Shown piece by piece: positions 11,351 through 23,670 of a DNA stretch of 64,000 nucleotides. The position numbers and the translations under genes are program-made. The stretch spans positions 7,037,001 to 7,101,000 of the forward strand of contig JAUCBN010000054.1 of assembly GCA_035048815.1 (NCBI GenBank), in the 5' to 3' direction. The DNA comes from Abelmoschus esculentus. Lineage: Eukaryota > Streptophyta > Magnoliopsida > Malvales > Malvaceae. Numbering within the stretch: position 1 is the first letter of the stretch; the number at the start of each line of letters is the position of its first letter. The notes beneath the pieces are model-generated. The model had not been told where the DNA came from, made no database searches, and saw only the letters and a program-made list of their open reading frames with translations.

Positions 11351-14300
11351 ATGGCAGTAGCTTCAAGTGTTCATTCCACCATCTTCTCAAAAACTTCCCT
11401 TTTTCACCACATTAATGGGTTCAAGCGATTCTCCTTTTGCTTACCCTTTTCTTCCTCTGCTGCTGCTTCTATCTCTTCTAAGAAAAAATGGAGACAACCC
11501 GTGGCTTCATCCGCGTTAGAGATTGGCGGAATCAAAATTGCTAAAGATGGTACAGAATGATATTTTCAATGCTCTTTGAACTGGGTTCATTTGAATTTTA
11601 GCTGATTAACTTGATGAGCCTGTGTATTATTGCATTTTCTTTATCTACTGCCAGTAAATATTTATGGCTAAAGGGTATTCTACCCTTTGTGTGTTCAAGT
11701 TGTATTTGATAAGAAAGATAAAAATTATGGGTATTTGTTTGATGTGTTTTTTTTAGGGAAGATGTTTATAAAATGGTTAAGATTAGGGGATTAGATACTT
11801 GGTGTAATGTTAAACAACTGAAATTTTTCTGCAATGGAAACCAATTGTTTTTGTTCTTTTTGATTGTTTAAGTATTTTTATGGTCATTGCTTTGAAACTG
11901 TTTTTGGTGAGTTTTGATTCATGAACTTACTTGTGTTCATAGTTTACAATTGGCTTAGTATTTATTGTATGATGGGATTTGTAGATGTGGTGAAGGATGA
12001 CCCAACAAACAATGTTCCAGACACAATTTTCTCGAAAATGGGAATGCAACTCCACAGAAGGAATAACCACCCTCTTGGGATTCTGAAGAATGGCATATAT
12101 GAGTATTTTGATACTAATTACCCAAATCTGTTTGATAAGTTTGATGATCTCTGCCCAATTGTTTCAGTAAAACAGGTACAATGGGGTTAACTGCTCCCTG
12201 TTTTTGCTTTTCCTATTGGGAAATACTATTCTCTGTGGATTACTATATATTTAATCCTATGCTCAGCTTTAGAATAGGTGGCAGAATGTGTCAAAATTTG
12301 TATCGATGAACTTTTGTAGATAACTAAAGCTTCTCTGTTTGTGTATTACCTTATGGATTACATATGTTACCATGTAAGCTTAAATCTCCCTGTATATTTT
12401 TCTATCTGGATTACTCTGTGTGTGAGAATAGTTTTGGTCTAATATTTTGAGGTTTTATACATTTTTATCCTTAATATTGCTTGGTAAAGTGTGTCTGCTC
12501 GAAATACGTGGGCTCTATAGTCAACTTGCTAAATTGAACATGTGGTTTTGAGTACATTAAGTCCTTCGATGCAAAATGGTTTTACTTTTCTGCATAGTTG
12601 TTTTTGGAGCTCTGCTCGCTGTTTGACCGGCTTGTACAAAGGGTTTTTAGTTTGGTTTTAGAGTCATTCAATTCTATATGTTAAATGTTTCAAAAAAAAA
12701 AAAAAACATGCCTGTCTAAGCTCATATGTTCATCATAATTGTTAAAAACTATATGTTACGGGATTCTAGATCTTGATGTTTGTCCAATATTATGTGCTCA
12801 GAATTGGATATGGTTAAGGAAGTTTTGTTTCTTTGAAATGAAGAATCTTGTCATCTTTTGGTGAATTAATTTAATTTAGTTATCTTAAAATATATGTTGG
12901 ATCCTTGGACTAGTTTTTGGCAATATTTATTTGTTATGACGGTAAATCTTTTTCTTTTCCTTTAGAATTTTGATGATGTACTGGTGCCTGCCGATCATGT
13001 TAGCAGGAGCTATAATGATACATATTATGTTGACACAAAAACTGTGCTGAGGTGTCATACAAGTGCTCATCAAGCAGAGCTGTTGAGAAGGGGACATACT
13101 CATTTCCTTGTAACTGGTGATGTTTACCGCAGAGATTCCATAGACAATACCCATTACCCTGTGTTTCATCAGGTTTATTGTTGAAAATATCTCAATTTGA
13201 CTATAGCTTTTTAAAATTCTCCTCTTCGGTTATTCTGTTAATTCTACATGTGCAGCTCAACCATGTGGGTCCACATGATGAAGAACATTATTTGCCATGT
13301 AAATTTTGTTTTAAGATGGTTATGTTCATAATTCATGGTCATTTTCTTTTTCCCCTCTAAAAGTGTAGCCCCTTTACATTGCAGATGGAAGGGGTTCGTG
13401 TTTTTACTCCAGATAATTGGGAGGCATCAGGTTTGGATCCAACATCATATGCAGCTGAGGACTTGAAGAAAAGTCTAGAAGGCCTAGCTCGTCATTTATT
13501 TGGTAATTTTTAGATTCAAAACTTTATTGGGGGATTACAAGTTTGTAAAACGATTATGGATATCTGCCACAATGAGTGTACTATTGACTTTGGCACAAAT
13601 CATATTCCATATAGATCAAGATCTTTATTTACGTCTTTAATGCAGTATTAGTTTTGGCGTGCAGAGGGATCTTTTGTGACAAGAATTCATTGCAGATCAT
13701 TTTTTTTGTTTAGTTACCATGGAGATGTTTATGATAGTATTGAGCAGTCTATGAAATATTTTATGGAGAGAAATATCTAACTAGCTTCTATAAATTCTGA
13801 TCACCTTTTTGAAGTAAGTCACCAACGGTTTGCACTGTAAAGACTGCAAAATGCCAATTAGCCTCAATTTGTTAACATTCCAGGTGCTGTGGAGATGCGT
13901 TGGATCGATGCCTATTTCCCATTTACCAATCCTTCCTATGAACTTGAAATCTATTTCAAGGTATTCTCTTTGTCCTTTTATATAGTGTTAGTGTTTCTTT
14001 AAGCTTGAGTTATTTAGTTGAAGTATTTTGAGTAGCTTTTTGCCTTTTTTACTTGCTTGAGTTATTACTGAGTGAACATGAGTATTATTAAGCTAAATTA
14101 TTATACAGATGTTTTTAATACCTTAACTACATTTCTGTAGTCTCTGTTTTAGTCCTCAGTTCTACTTCGATTGTTGTTCTATCTTAATAATTTTAATTTA
14201 ATTACTATTACATGCTGAAACTTTAGCTCTGAGTATAACTTACTAGTAACCTACAACAACTTTCAGGAGAAATGGATGGAGGTTCTGGGTTGTGGGGTGA

Positions 14301-16498
14301 TGGAACAAGAAATATTGAAATGTAATGGTAGACCAGACAGTGTTGCTTGGGCTTTTGGACTTGGATTGGAGCGGTTAGCAATGGTTTTATTTGACATTCC
14401 AGATATTCGGCTTTTCTGGACAAATGATGAGCGCTTTACCTCACAGGTTGCTTCGGAATGTAGCTCCTTGATTTGAATTTTCAATTTGTGGAATCCTCTG
14501 TAATATCTCCCCGAAAGTCTCATTAAGCTATTTGATTGCAGTTTTCTGAAGGCCAAATGGGAGTCAAGTTTAAACCGTTCTCAAAGGTATAAATTAAAGC
14601 AAATGGTTTCATTTAATACTTCCACCGTAGATTTTTTTTTAATTGTTTTAATAGCTATTAATGACTGACACCTCAATTTTTTTTGCAGTACCCTCCATGT
14701 TACAAAGACATAAGTTTTTGGATTAATGAATCGTTTACAGAGAACAACTTATGTGAAGTTGTAAGAGGAATAGCTGGGGATCTTGTTGAAGAGGTAAGCA
14801 ATTTAAATTTTGGCCAGAGATATCACCTGAAGATATAAACGACTTCATCTATATCACTACATGTTAAAAGTTGCCCAACTGTATGCTGTACAGAGTATGC
14901 ATCATCAGTTGATGAATATTATAAATTATTGAAATAACAGAAGACTGTTAACCGAGATGAGTGTGTTTGATTGGCCTCCTTCATCTCATCCTTTATAGAC
15001 AGCGAAATACCAATAACTGATTTCACGAAGTTTATATTAGTAGTTTCTGATAACTCATGTTTCCAAATTCTGTGACTCTATATGAAATAATGGTTCTTGT
15101 CCTTTTTTCTATGAAATAATGGTTGATGGTTCTACTAAATTAAAGAAGCTACTAATGTTGAGAAAGTGTAAATGATGTATAAATTTTTTGTTGTTGCTTC
15201 TCATGTTTTGTTACATGAAGACTTTATCATTGAAGTTTTAATGAAATAATTACATGATGTGAATTTAAAATAAATGTCATCTGATTTCTAGTTGTTTTTT
15301 TTTTTATTAATATGACTTTTAGGTACGCGCTATGAAACAATTGAGTAGCCGGTGAAAGAATATTTTTACGCATGTTGAGATCTTTATCTTATAGAAAGGA
15401 AATTCAGTCTGTCAATGTTGTCTTAAATAGGGATGGCAACAGGGCGGGGCGGGTTGGGTTTTTGGCCGCCCCAACCCCAACTCGATTTAGAAAACCTTAA
15501 ACCCAACCCCGACCCGGGTTAAAATATTAATTTACCCGCCCCACCCATCCCCGATATATTATTTCTTAAACCCGACCCGAAAAATTAAGAAAAAACTTTG
15601 TCAACGATAAAAGTTAGATTCGATCAATCTTTATCACAATCATAAATTAGGGTTTTTAATTAACTTTAAATTTATGTACAAAATAAAATACAATTTAAAT
15701 TACTCACATGTTAAATTACATATTTAAAAGAAAAAAAGGGTCGGGGCGTACCGGGTTGGGGACAAGTATTTTTGCCATCCCTAATCTTAAAAGATAAAAC
15801 GAAAAGATTTGTTTGCCTAAAACAAGATTTCAAACTTTTGGATGTTGGTCTTTTTTCTTTTCTTTTCTTTCCTTTCCTCTTCATCATAACTTTACATACA
15901 TGATATTAAGATTTCATGCTTGAAACATCTTGTCTCCTAGTCTGATAGAAATTTTAAGCGTTTAAATTTCCTTACATTTTGAAGGCAGTTGTGGATACTC
16001 ATACTAGTTTGTCTGCCAAGATGTCTTATTGATGCACCAATCATATTTTAATTTTGATGTGAAAAGGCTTTAATGCACCACATCTGCAGGTCAATGTTGT
16101 ACATGATTCAGAGTTTATACATGTTTAACCTTCTCCTAAAGTGTTTCAACAATCGTATTACAGACAAAGCATTCAAGGGTGTTTTATGATAGGAGTTTGA
16201 TCGATAAATATTTTGTTTCTTCACTACCAGGTGGTTTTGATAGATAACTTTACCAACAAGAAAGGACTGACAAGTCATTGTTATCGGATTGCATATCGAT
16301 CCATGGAGCGTTCGCTCACGGATGAGGAGATTAACAACCTGCAGGTACTGATATGCCTTCATTATTTGCTGTTGCTATTATTTTAGTTTTGAAGTGCTGT
16401 TTGTAGGTACACTGGCATTGTAAAAATATGTTTACTTGTGACTGCAGTGGAACGTGCGAGAACAGGTGCAGGAAAAGTTAAATGTTGTTCTGAGATGA
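11351..16498 (+). CDS. Phenylalanine--tRNA ligase, chloroplast/mitochondrial (class II, monomeric type)
   Basis: Charges tRNA-Phe with phenylalanine for organelle translation. Ten exons join in frame to 428 residues: 11351-11549, 11985-12175, 12966-13172, 13385-13502, 13884-13960, 14267-14446, 14542-14586, 14689-14793, 16231-16344, 16448-16498. All introns are GT-AG. Residues 1 to about 55 are Ser-rich and poor in acidic residues, as expected of a transit peptide. The class II core follows: RCHTSAHQAELL (about 160-171), the motif-2 region GDVYRRDSID (181-190), and motif 3 GLGLERLAM (295-303). The C-terminal part (about 340-428, starting YPPCYKDISFW) is the FDX-ACB anticodon-binding domain. 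This domain set and length fit the plant organellar enzyme (Arabidopsis At3g58140 type), not the cytosolic two-subunit form. No lesions are seen. The ATG lies in a good context (TTTTAATGGCA). An upstream overlapping frame from 11233 is ignored because it does not reach the conserved core. Confidence 0.95.
15428..15783. mobile_element. hAT-type MITE in intron 8 of the tRNA synthetase gene
   Basis: A 356-bp element with perfect 12-bp terminal inverted repeats TAGGGATGGCAA and TTGCCATCCCTA. The flanks are GTCTTAAA (15420-15427) and ATCTTAAA (15784-15791), an 8-bp target duplication with one mismatch. An 8-bp duplication and TAGGG ends are hAT features. The subterminal parts are rich in GGGCGGGGCGGG and ACCCGACCC words, and the core is AT-rich and non-coding. 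It sits wholly inside the 1437-bp intron 14794-16230 and leaves both splice sites intact. Confidence 0.88.
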
Positions 16499-16700
16499 GT
16501 GTTATTGGTATCTACTCTGAGTATAAACTTGTTTTTCTGTGTCAAAGTTGAATCCTGAATTATCATGCTAAGATCTTGGTTATTTTCTGTGATTTGCAAG
16601 GTTTTATGTTGGTTAAGTCTTGGAAAATATGTAATTGAACCCCATACAGTAGAAATGTCCATATTTGAGGCAAACAGTTGAAAATATGTACTTGTTTAAG

Positions 16701-16706
16701 AATAAA
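16701..16706 (+). terminator. Putative polyadenylation signal of the tRNA synthetase gene
   Basis: AATAAA about 203 bp after the stop codon, followed by A-rich sequence. This is a position-based guess, as plant signals are loose. Confidence 0.4.
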
Positions 16707-16719
16707 AATTGTGGAAAAA

Positions 16720-17067
16720 AAATAAAATTTTAGTTTAATTTTATTAGTTAAAAGGTTTATGAATTTATATATTAAGGTTTAAAATTTAGGATTTATTATT
16801 AGAGGTTAAAGTTTAAGGTTAAAGTTAGAGATTTTGGTTTTAGATAATATAATTTAAATAGGGAGAGTTGGGTGGATTTTATTAAAACGATTTATGTATT
16901 AAAATATAATTTATGCTTTTAAAAAATAGATTTATATTATATTTTATGTTTGTATTTTAACTAGTTTTCTGTTCAAATTCATATAATGTGTTTAATGAAC
17001 CCAAGTATGAAAGGATGATGTTCATCTTAAAGACTTAGATTCGAGCTTATGATTCTTGAATTTTGTG
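16720..17067. other. AT-rich spacer with degenerate TTTAGG-like words
   Basis: About 16740-16870 repeats variants of TTAAGGTTTAAAATTTAGG, similar in style to the MITE interiors at 10.1 and 62.6 kb but without recognisable termini. No coding region. Confidence 0.5.
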
Positions 17068-17075
17068 TTGTTGAG

Positions 17076-19731
17076 TAGGGATGTAAAACAAGTTACTCGG
17101 ATGAGTTTCAGGTTGGATAATGTTAAATCGGGTAAAATGGGATACATGTTATTTCAGGTTGATTTGATGTTTTGACTCGATTTGGGTCGGATGTGGGTCC
17201 ATTTCAGGTTTGGTCCTTTTCAGGTCAGGTCTATTTTAGGTCCAAATCAGATAATTGACAGGTTAATTTCAGGTCATGTAGATTTTAGGTCGGGCTCATT
17301 TTAGTTCGGTTGTATTTCAGGTCAGGTTCATTTTAGGTTGAATTAATTCAAGTTTTAAATTCCTATTAATTAAAATTATTAAGTTCGAGTTTGGTACAAA
17401 TAAGTAATTAAGTAAATAACCGATAGACTTTGGGTTGAATGATTGATCATTCATTTCGAATTAATTATTTAATATCTAACGTCTTTAACTAACAAGAATC
17501 TCATTAAAAATAAATATTACGCACTAAACTAAATAAAAATATTTTCAAATGATTCATATCTTAAAAATTGGGTTAAATTATAAAAATTTAAAATTAATAA
17601 GGAATAAACATTGGATTAGAAAGAATAAAATTTTAATTTAAAAAGGATAAACATTAATAAAATAAAATATCATCTTGTTAAAAACACTAAACTAAATTAT
17701 AAAAATAAATAATAGTAAATAAAAATAAAATTGTAAAGATTAAATTGCAAAAATTATAAATTAATAATAATTAAATTTGGTGAAAATTTTAATTTTAATG
17801 TACTTTAATACATTATAATTTATACTTATGCAATATAATTTAATACATTTCAAAAATAGAAATATGATATTTATACTATATATGAAATATATTCTATATA
17901 TAAAATTTATACTATATATGAAATGTATTCTATATATAGAATTTATACTATATATGGAATGATAATATATATAAAAATATGGAATGTATAATATTGTAGT
18001 ATATATAAAAATATATAATATGTATATAATATATAAGAATGTATGTAAGTATATGTATACTTATATACTGTATAAGATATATTAATATATGTATATAATA
18101 TATATTGTATGTATACTTATATATAAGTATGTAGGTATATATATATATTAATATATGTATACTTATTATTATATGTATATGTATATATATATTAAATATA
18201 TATTAATATATGTATATAATATACATTAATATATACTATGTATATAATATAATTTAATACATATATAATATATTTTAATATATATAATATACTTATATAT
18301 ATATTATACTTTATGTATTAATGTATTATATGTAATATATAAAATACTTTAATATATATAATGTATATACTTAAATGTCTATTAACATATATATATTTAA
18401 TTTGTTTATGAATTAATGTATGTATATGTATTTAATTTTAATTAAATGGGGACCAAATTGAATAAAAAATAAAATTTAAAATTTAATTTTTCGAGTGATC
18501 ATAACCAAATTAAAATAATTGTAAAGTAAGGTGTAGAGCGACGTGATATTCGATTTTTTAGGTGCCACATATATAAAAAATTATGTGGAATTTTTTACCT
18601 GACCTAGAGTAGTGTGAAATGAATATCTAAATCTAATCTTTTTTTTATATTTTTAATTGATTTAGATTTTAGAAAATTATGTATTTTTGTGTAACTTATA
18701 TTAAATTAAGTTAAAAAAATTTAGAAAATTAAGTTAAATTAACTTAAGTCACTCATTTTTAATTCTCTCCAAAATGAATATGTAAATAAAAAATTATGTA
18801 TTTTTTAATTCTCTTTAAAATTTTGGGTAACTTATATTTTTATACTAAAATTAAATTAATCTCAAACTTAATAAATGAGTGGCTTATTTCCTTTCAAAAT
18901 TTTGTCTTTTCACTTTTTTTATCATTTATCTTTTTTCTTTTTTCTATCAATTATTTTAGTTTAATTTAATTGAATAATAATTTAGATTAATCTAATAAAA
19001 AACTATATCTGATTTTAAAATTCTTTTAATTATGTTTGTAATTTATGTTTTTATATTTTAATTTAGCTTAATTAAAATCTTAAGTTCAATAAGTTAATTT
19101 AACTTAATTAAATATTAATTTAAAATTATAATTTTTAATGAAATATTAATTTAAAATTATAATTAAAATTAAATGCATTAAAACTAAATAAAATAATAAA
19201 TTAATTAATTTAATTAAATATGTAATATTAAATTTAAATATTAATCCCTAAATTAATTCTCATGTCTAATTCTATTTTTTTAAGCCTAATTAATTATATT
19301 TACCAATATTTTAAATCCATCAAATTATAAATATACTTAATTATATGTCATGTAAATATTAAGTCTTGTTAATATTAGTTAATGTCAATAGCAGGTCGGA
19401 TTCAAAACAAGTCGGGTGATTTATTAGGTCGAGTTCAAAATAGATTGGGTAAAATCAGGTCTCGGGTCGATTCAGTCGGGTAATATCGGTTATCTGCCAG
19501 GTCAGACTTGGGTTTGAGTTCGTTTCAATCGGATGCAGGTTGAGTGTCGGTTTCACAGTAACAGGTTGAAATCGGGTTCGATTAATACAGTAACAAGTCC
19601 AACTTGGATTCGGATCAACAACAGTCAGATACAGATCGAGTTTGAGTCATTACATCTTCGGGTCAAGTCAAGTTCTGACTCGAACAGGTTTCATTCGAGT
19701 TTTCAGGTCGGGTCAGCTTTTTACATCCCTA
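17076..19731. mobile_element. Non-autonomous hAT element, 2656 bp
   Basis: Terminal inverted repeats TAGGGATGTAAAA at the left and its complement at the right end (TTTTTACATCCCTA closes the element). They are flanked by a perfect 8-bp target duplication TTGTTGAG (17068-17075 and 19732-19739). Eight-base duplications and these ends are diagnostic of the hAT superfamily. The first about 260 bp carry many TTTCAGGT/TTTTAGGTC repeats, and the last about 340 bp carry AGGTCGGGT/GGGTCGA repeats. This subterminal layout is typical of hAT transposase binding. The core is AT-rich. I see no transposase frame, so it would depend on an enzyme supplied elsewhere. The clean ends suggest a fairly recent insertion. 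Confidence 0.93.
17820..18420. repeat. ATATGTATA-type microsatellite tract
   Basis: Six hundred bases of imperfect TA, TATG and TATATA repeats in the core of the 2.66-kb hAT element, including several near-copies of a TTATACTATATATGAAAT word around 17870-17960. It is probably expanded by slippage. Confidence 0.8.
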
Positions 19732-19739
19732 TTGTTGAG

Positions 19740-20935
19740 TCCATCGTTGGAGATATTGTGAAAAGAGATATTGTTGTGGTTTATTTCCTTGTCTGTAGGA
19801 TTTAATTCCTTGGAGATAAGATGTTGATTTGGAGAGAAATCCAAATTAAATCAAGTTGACTTCAAAAGGCAAGGAAAGATTCTGGAAGATTGGATTAAAA
19901 ATGGCAAGATATGATTTGAATTAAGTTTGAAAGAAAATTTCTAAAGGAATAATTATCTCTATAATATTTATTTCCAAATAAAACTCTCTCGTTACATAAT
20001 TTGACCTAGTCAAACCTTATAAATAGAAGAGCATAACATCAAGTTAAGAGAGAGAGAGTTGAATTGGAGAGTTGGATTGAAGAGAGCAACACATAATTTT
20101 ATCTTTCGATTCATGATTTGGGATTATTCTTTGTATATCTTTTAAACCCAACCATGAATTGATGTAATTGGTTTAGATTATTTTGTTTTGTGGTTGTGAG
20201 AAACGATTTGGTTTTTGTTTAAGTAATTGAGTTTGTTTCTAATCAAAGTTTGCTTATTCTTGATACTCAATTAGTTTGTGAGTGAATTGGGAAAGGAACT
20301 CGTAAAACGATCTATTTATCTAATATCGAGAGAGTAAGATTCATGAAACGAATAAGCATGGTTCAAACCTAGTGCATGATAACTAATCCGGCTTATGGAT
20401 AAGTTAAGGATTTCAACGGCTAATAGGAGTGCAAGATTGGTTGTTGTTAACCTTTGATTAACACAGGGATATATCATCAAAGAATGAAAAATTAACAGAG
20501 TTTCGCGCTAGGGATAACAGAAACCATTGAAGAACATTTCGCCGAACCTTGAGGGTAGTCGCCCAAATTTCTCGAACAATTCCCTCATCAGAATTGCCCA
20601 AGCATTCAAAGAACTGACTAGGCAATCCGAATGAGCCTAATTGCCAAAACGAGCGAGCAACGTGAGAACTTAATTGCCACGACAATTCAATTAGAACATT
20701 ACTCTACAGCTCAGGATAATCCAACCTTTTCTCTCCTATTCGATCTCATCTATCTTTTATTAGTTGTTTCTTTAATTTTAATTATTCATTCTTTCTTCTA
20801 TTATCCACTTGTGTTTTTCTTTACAATGTGATAACTTTAGCAAAGTGACCCAAATCAATCCCTGTGGGGACGATATCTAATCTATACTATTACTTGCGAC
20901 GTGTACACTTACACTATTGCCGATGATTGACAATT
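19740..20935 (+). repeat. Left LTR of element F
   Basis: Homologous to 25191-25936 over its 3' two-thirds. TATA box CTTATAAATAG near 20009-20019. The left edge is inferred. The true start may lie at the TGTTGAG of the hAT target site. The end has lost the CACGCAACA terminus present on the right copy. Confidence 0.7.
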
Positions 20936-23640
20936 GGTGTTAGTTTTTTTATTGCATTATTATTATCACTATTACTATCTTCTTTTCTTTTTTAAAAAAA
21001 CAAAAAAAAAATTAGGTGTGCTTCAAGTTTAAGGATCTTCAAGACGCAGAAAAATAAAAAGAAATCTATTCGAGAGTTGATGTTGGAAGATAGGAATCTA
21101 TCCAATCGAGAATTTCCTATATTAACTGATGATTACCTATACCAACTAAGAGTAGCCCAACAAGTTCATGCTAGGGTAATTTTTTGTTCTTATTGTGGAA
21201 AAAATCATTCTTAACAATTGTCCATACAATCCTGAAACATATGACCACATGTAGGACCATAGATGGAACTAACAACAAAATCATTTTTGGTATGATCAAA
21301 ATGCTCAATTTTTTTTACCATGACAATTTTGTTAATGCTATAGATATGTTATGAAGATATAATCCTTTTCAAGCCAAATTAATTAGAGGAAATGTTACAA
21401 GCATCCTTGGTTAGACTTGATAGATCAATAGAGGAGATGACAAAGATATCAAAGTCCATGGATGCGAGGATAACTAAATGGGATGCACCTTTATAGGATT
21501 CAAAAGATCGATTGATGCCCCGATAATCAATTCTTAGGGATACTGAAATCTCATGGAAAGAAGAAAATGATCAATGGGAAGAAGGTTTCCCGAGGTGTGG
21601 GGAACAACTAGAACCTCAAAGTCGAGATCATGTTAATGAGCAAGACTGCCCAACATTGGATGAGACTAAACAAATAATTGCCACAGTAATTGAGGAGTCT
21701 AAACATAGCAAGGTTGTGACAAAATTCATTGAGTTCGAGGAGGGTAATGCTACAAAAAATTCTGAGAAGTCTGATTCTTAGGATGTTACAACAATACTGA
21801 TGCTAAAGTATGAATCTGTGGATTACTATCACCCATAAATGTCACGACAATTGCATGACTACATGCTCGATTAACAAGATGGAGATACTTTGTTAATGAA
21901 ATATGAAAAGGTAATAACTGAACCTTTTAAATTATTTCATAAATCATCTCTTCCATTGTAAGTATCTTTTTTTTGAAGAATCAATGCTACAAGATTTGAA
22001 GCCATCAAAAGTAAGGTATAATTATTTCGGAGAATATACTATATACTTGGTAATTACATATGATATTAGTGCCTTTCCAAATTCTCTACTGATGGAGATA
22101 TTTGATAATCCTAAAGAAGATGGTGGGTGGATTCTTGAAGACTTCAATAAAGATGATCCTTCACTTGACTTACAGAAAATTTTGGAAGACAATTGCCACA
22201 ACAATTGTCTTGAACAACAATTTCTAAAACAATGAAAGCTATATCTAACCATGATGGAGATTGACAAGAATGAGGTAATTAAATGATTGGATGATGATAT
22301 AATTTTTTCTAATAATATATTCATGCCTTTGGGAACAATACCAATGTGGAGGATGTACATGGATTACAAGATAATACAAAAGAAATACGTCTCCACCATG
22401 ATAACACAAAGGGGAATAGCTACAAGCATATTAACAAACAAAATTGTCACTCGATGGAGGGTGTGGATGGACTATAAGAAATATCAGAAACAACCCTCCT
22501 CAATTTCTTTATATTTTCATTTAATATCATTTTTATCTTTTATTTTATTTTGATATTTATCTTTTCTTTGTTTATTTGTTTTAGGGTAAGAGTTTCAAGG
22601 GAAAAAGAGTTAGGCTTAAACTGATTTCTTCTCAATTATTTTATTTTTATATACTTTTTTCCTCTTAAACTCTTAAGTTTTTCTTTTCTTGTTTACTTAG
22701 TTTTTCTAATAAAAAACCACAACCATCTTGTCCAAAAACCTAAAGATTTTTCTCATGCCAAGTTGAAAAACGGTTTCTAATGGGAAACATCTCATGGGCA
22801 AGAGAATTTTATTCTCATCTGTTTAATCCGAATAACCCTTGTGTTTATGTGTTAGGTAGAGATATTCTTGTTAATGTCGCTGTAAAAACCAAGAAACATG
22901 CCTTGAAAAGTGCACATCCCTCGACAAGTACTCATGGATTTGTTGAATTCTTTCGACACAACCATCACGAGAGTTATCCTAGAGAACTATCTCAATAGCC
23001 CAACCCCTTTTCTCTATTTTTCCTATTGCATTACTTGTCATGAAATTTGAATCTGTACCTCTTCCCAATATAACATTGTCGCAACAATAACTTCCTACAC
23101 CATGATTACAATTGAACTGCAATGTCCGATGCCTAGGCAAGCAGATATGCACTACTCCTTTTATGCAATTCATGAAAGAGAAAACTACAAGTAATACGAG
23201 TTCAACCATCGAGACGTGGAAAGAAAATTAAATCCACGTCAAAAAGGAAATTATTAACTTAAGGTGACGACCTTTCTAATTGACTCATTTTCATTTTTTT
23301 TACTTTTTCTTGCATGCATTTAGGATAATGCTGCACTTGAGTTTAGGGGGTTGTCATTGTTATTTTCATTCATTTTTCATGTTCAGATGAATATATCACT
23401 TGCCATGCCATTTACTTGTTAGAAAAAATATCAATTTGATGTGCAAATCTATGATGAGTTAATTGTCACGACATTTAAGGTAGAGAACCTTAGACTTGAG
23501 GATCAGTATAGAATTTACTTGAATTTTCACTATCATACTATATATAATTGACATAGTTTTTACTTGTTAATTAATAGAGACTCTGTGAAATTAGGTTGCT
23601 AAAAAAATTAAGTTAACTAAAATTTGAAAGCTAAAAGACA
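20936..23640 (+). pseudogene. Element F interior: gag, RT snippet and third-ORF relics
   Basis: A degenerate zinc-knuckle region at about 21170-21290 reads CSYCGKNHS, then CPYNPETYDH and later NHFWYDQN, the Athila-type gag signature. At about 21985-22060 a segment equivalent to the LKPLP..LKY.YLG block at the start of reverse transcriptase is visible (DLKPSKVRYNYFGEY). Near 22450 TRWRVWMDYKK corresponds to GWRVCMDYRK of RT, but the rest of RT, RNase H and integrase is gone. The frame 22780-22998 (WAREFYSHLF, then VYVLGRDI) matches the third ORF of the Athila segment at 33.26 kb (VREFYAHG, then LYVHCRGK). Stops and frameshifts are frequent. Confidence 0.75.
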
Positions 23641-23670
23641 ATGTCTTGCTAAAGGTGCCCAAAATTGGCT

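Noticed and set aside
11233..11415. Upstream overlapping open frame before the tRNA synthetase
   Set aside because: It runs in a different frame, does not splice into the conserved core and overlaps the chosen start, which has good context and a transit-peptide-like beginning.
14223..14556. Minus-strand frames opposite exon 6 of the tRNA synthetase
   Set aside because: Shadows of the real exons, with no independent domain.
17820..18420. ATATGTATA tract as a possible matrix-attachment or replication region
   Set aside because: It is a simple microsatellite within a hAT element, and nothing in the sequence supports a separate function.
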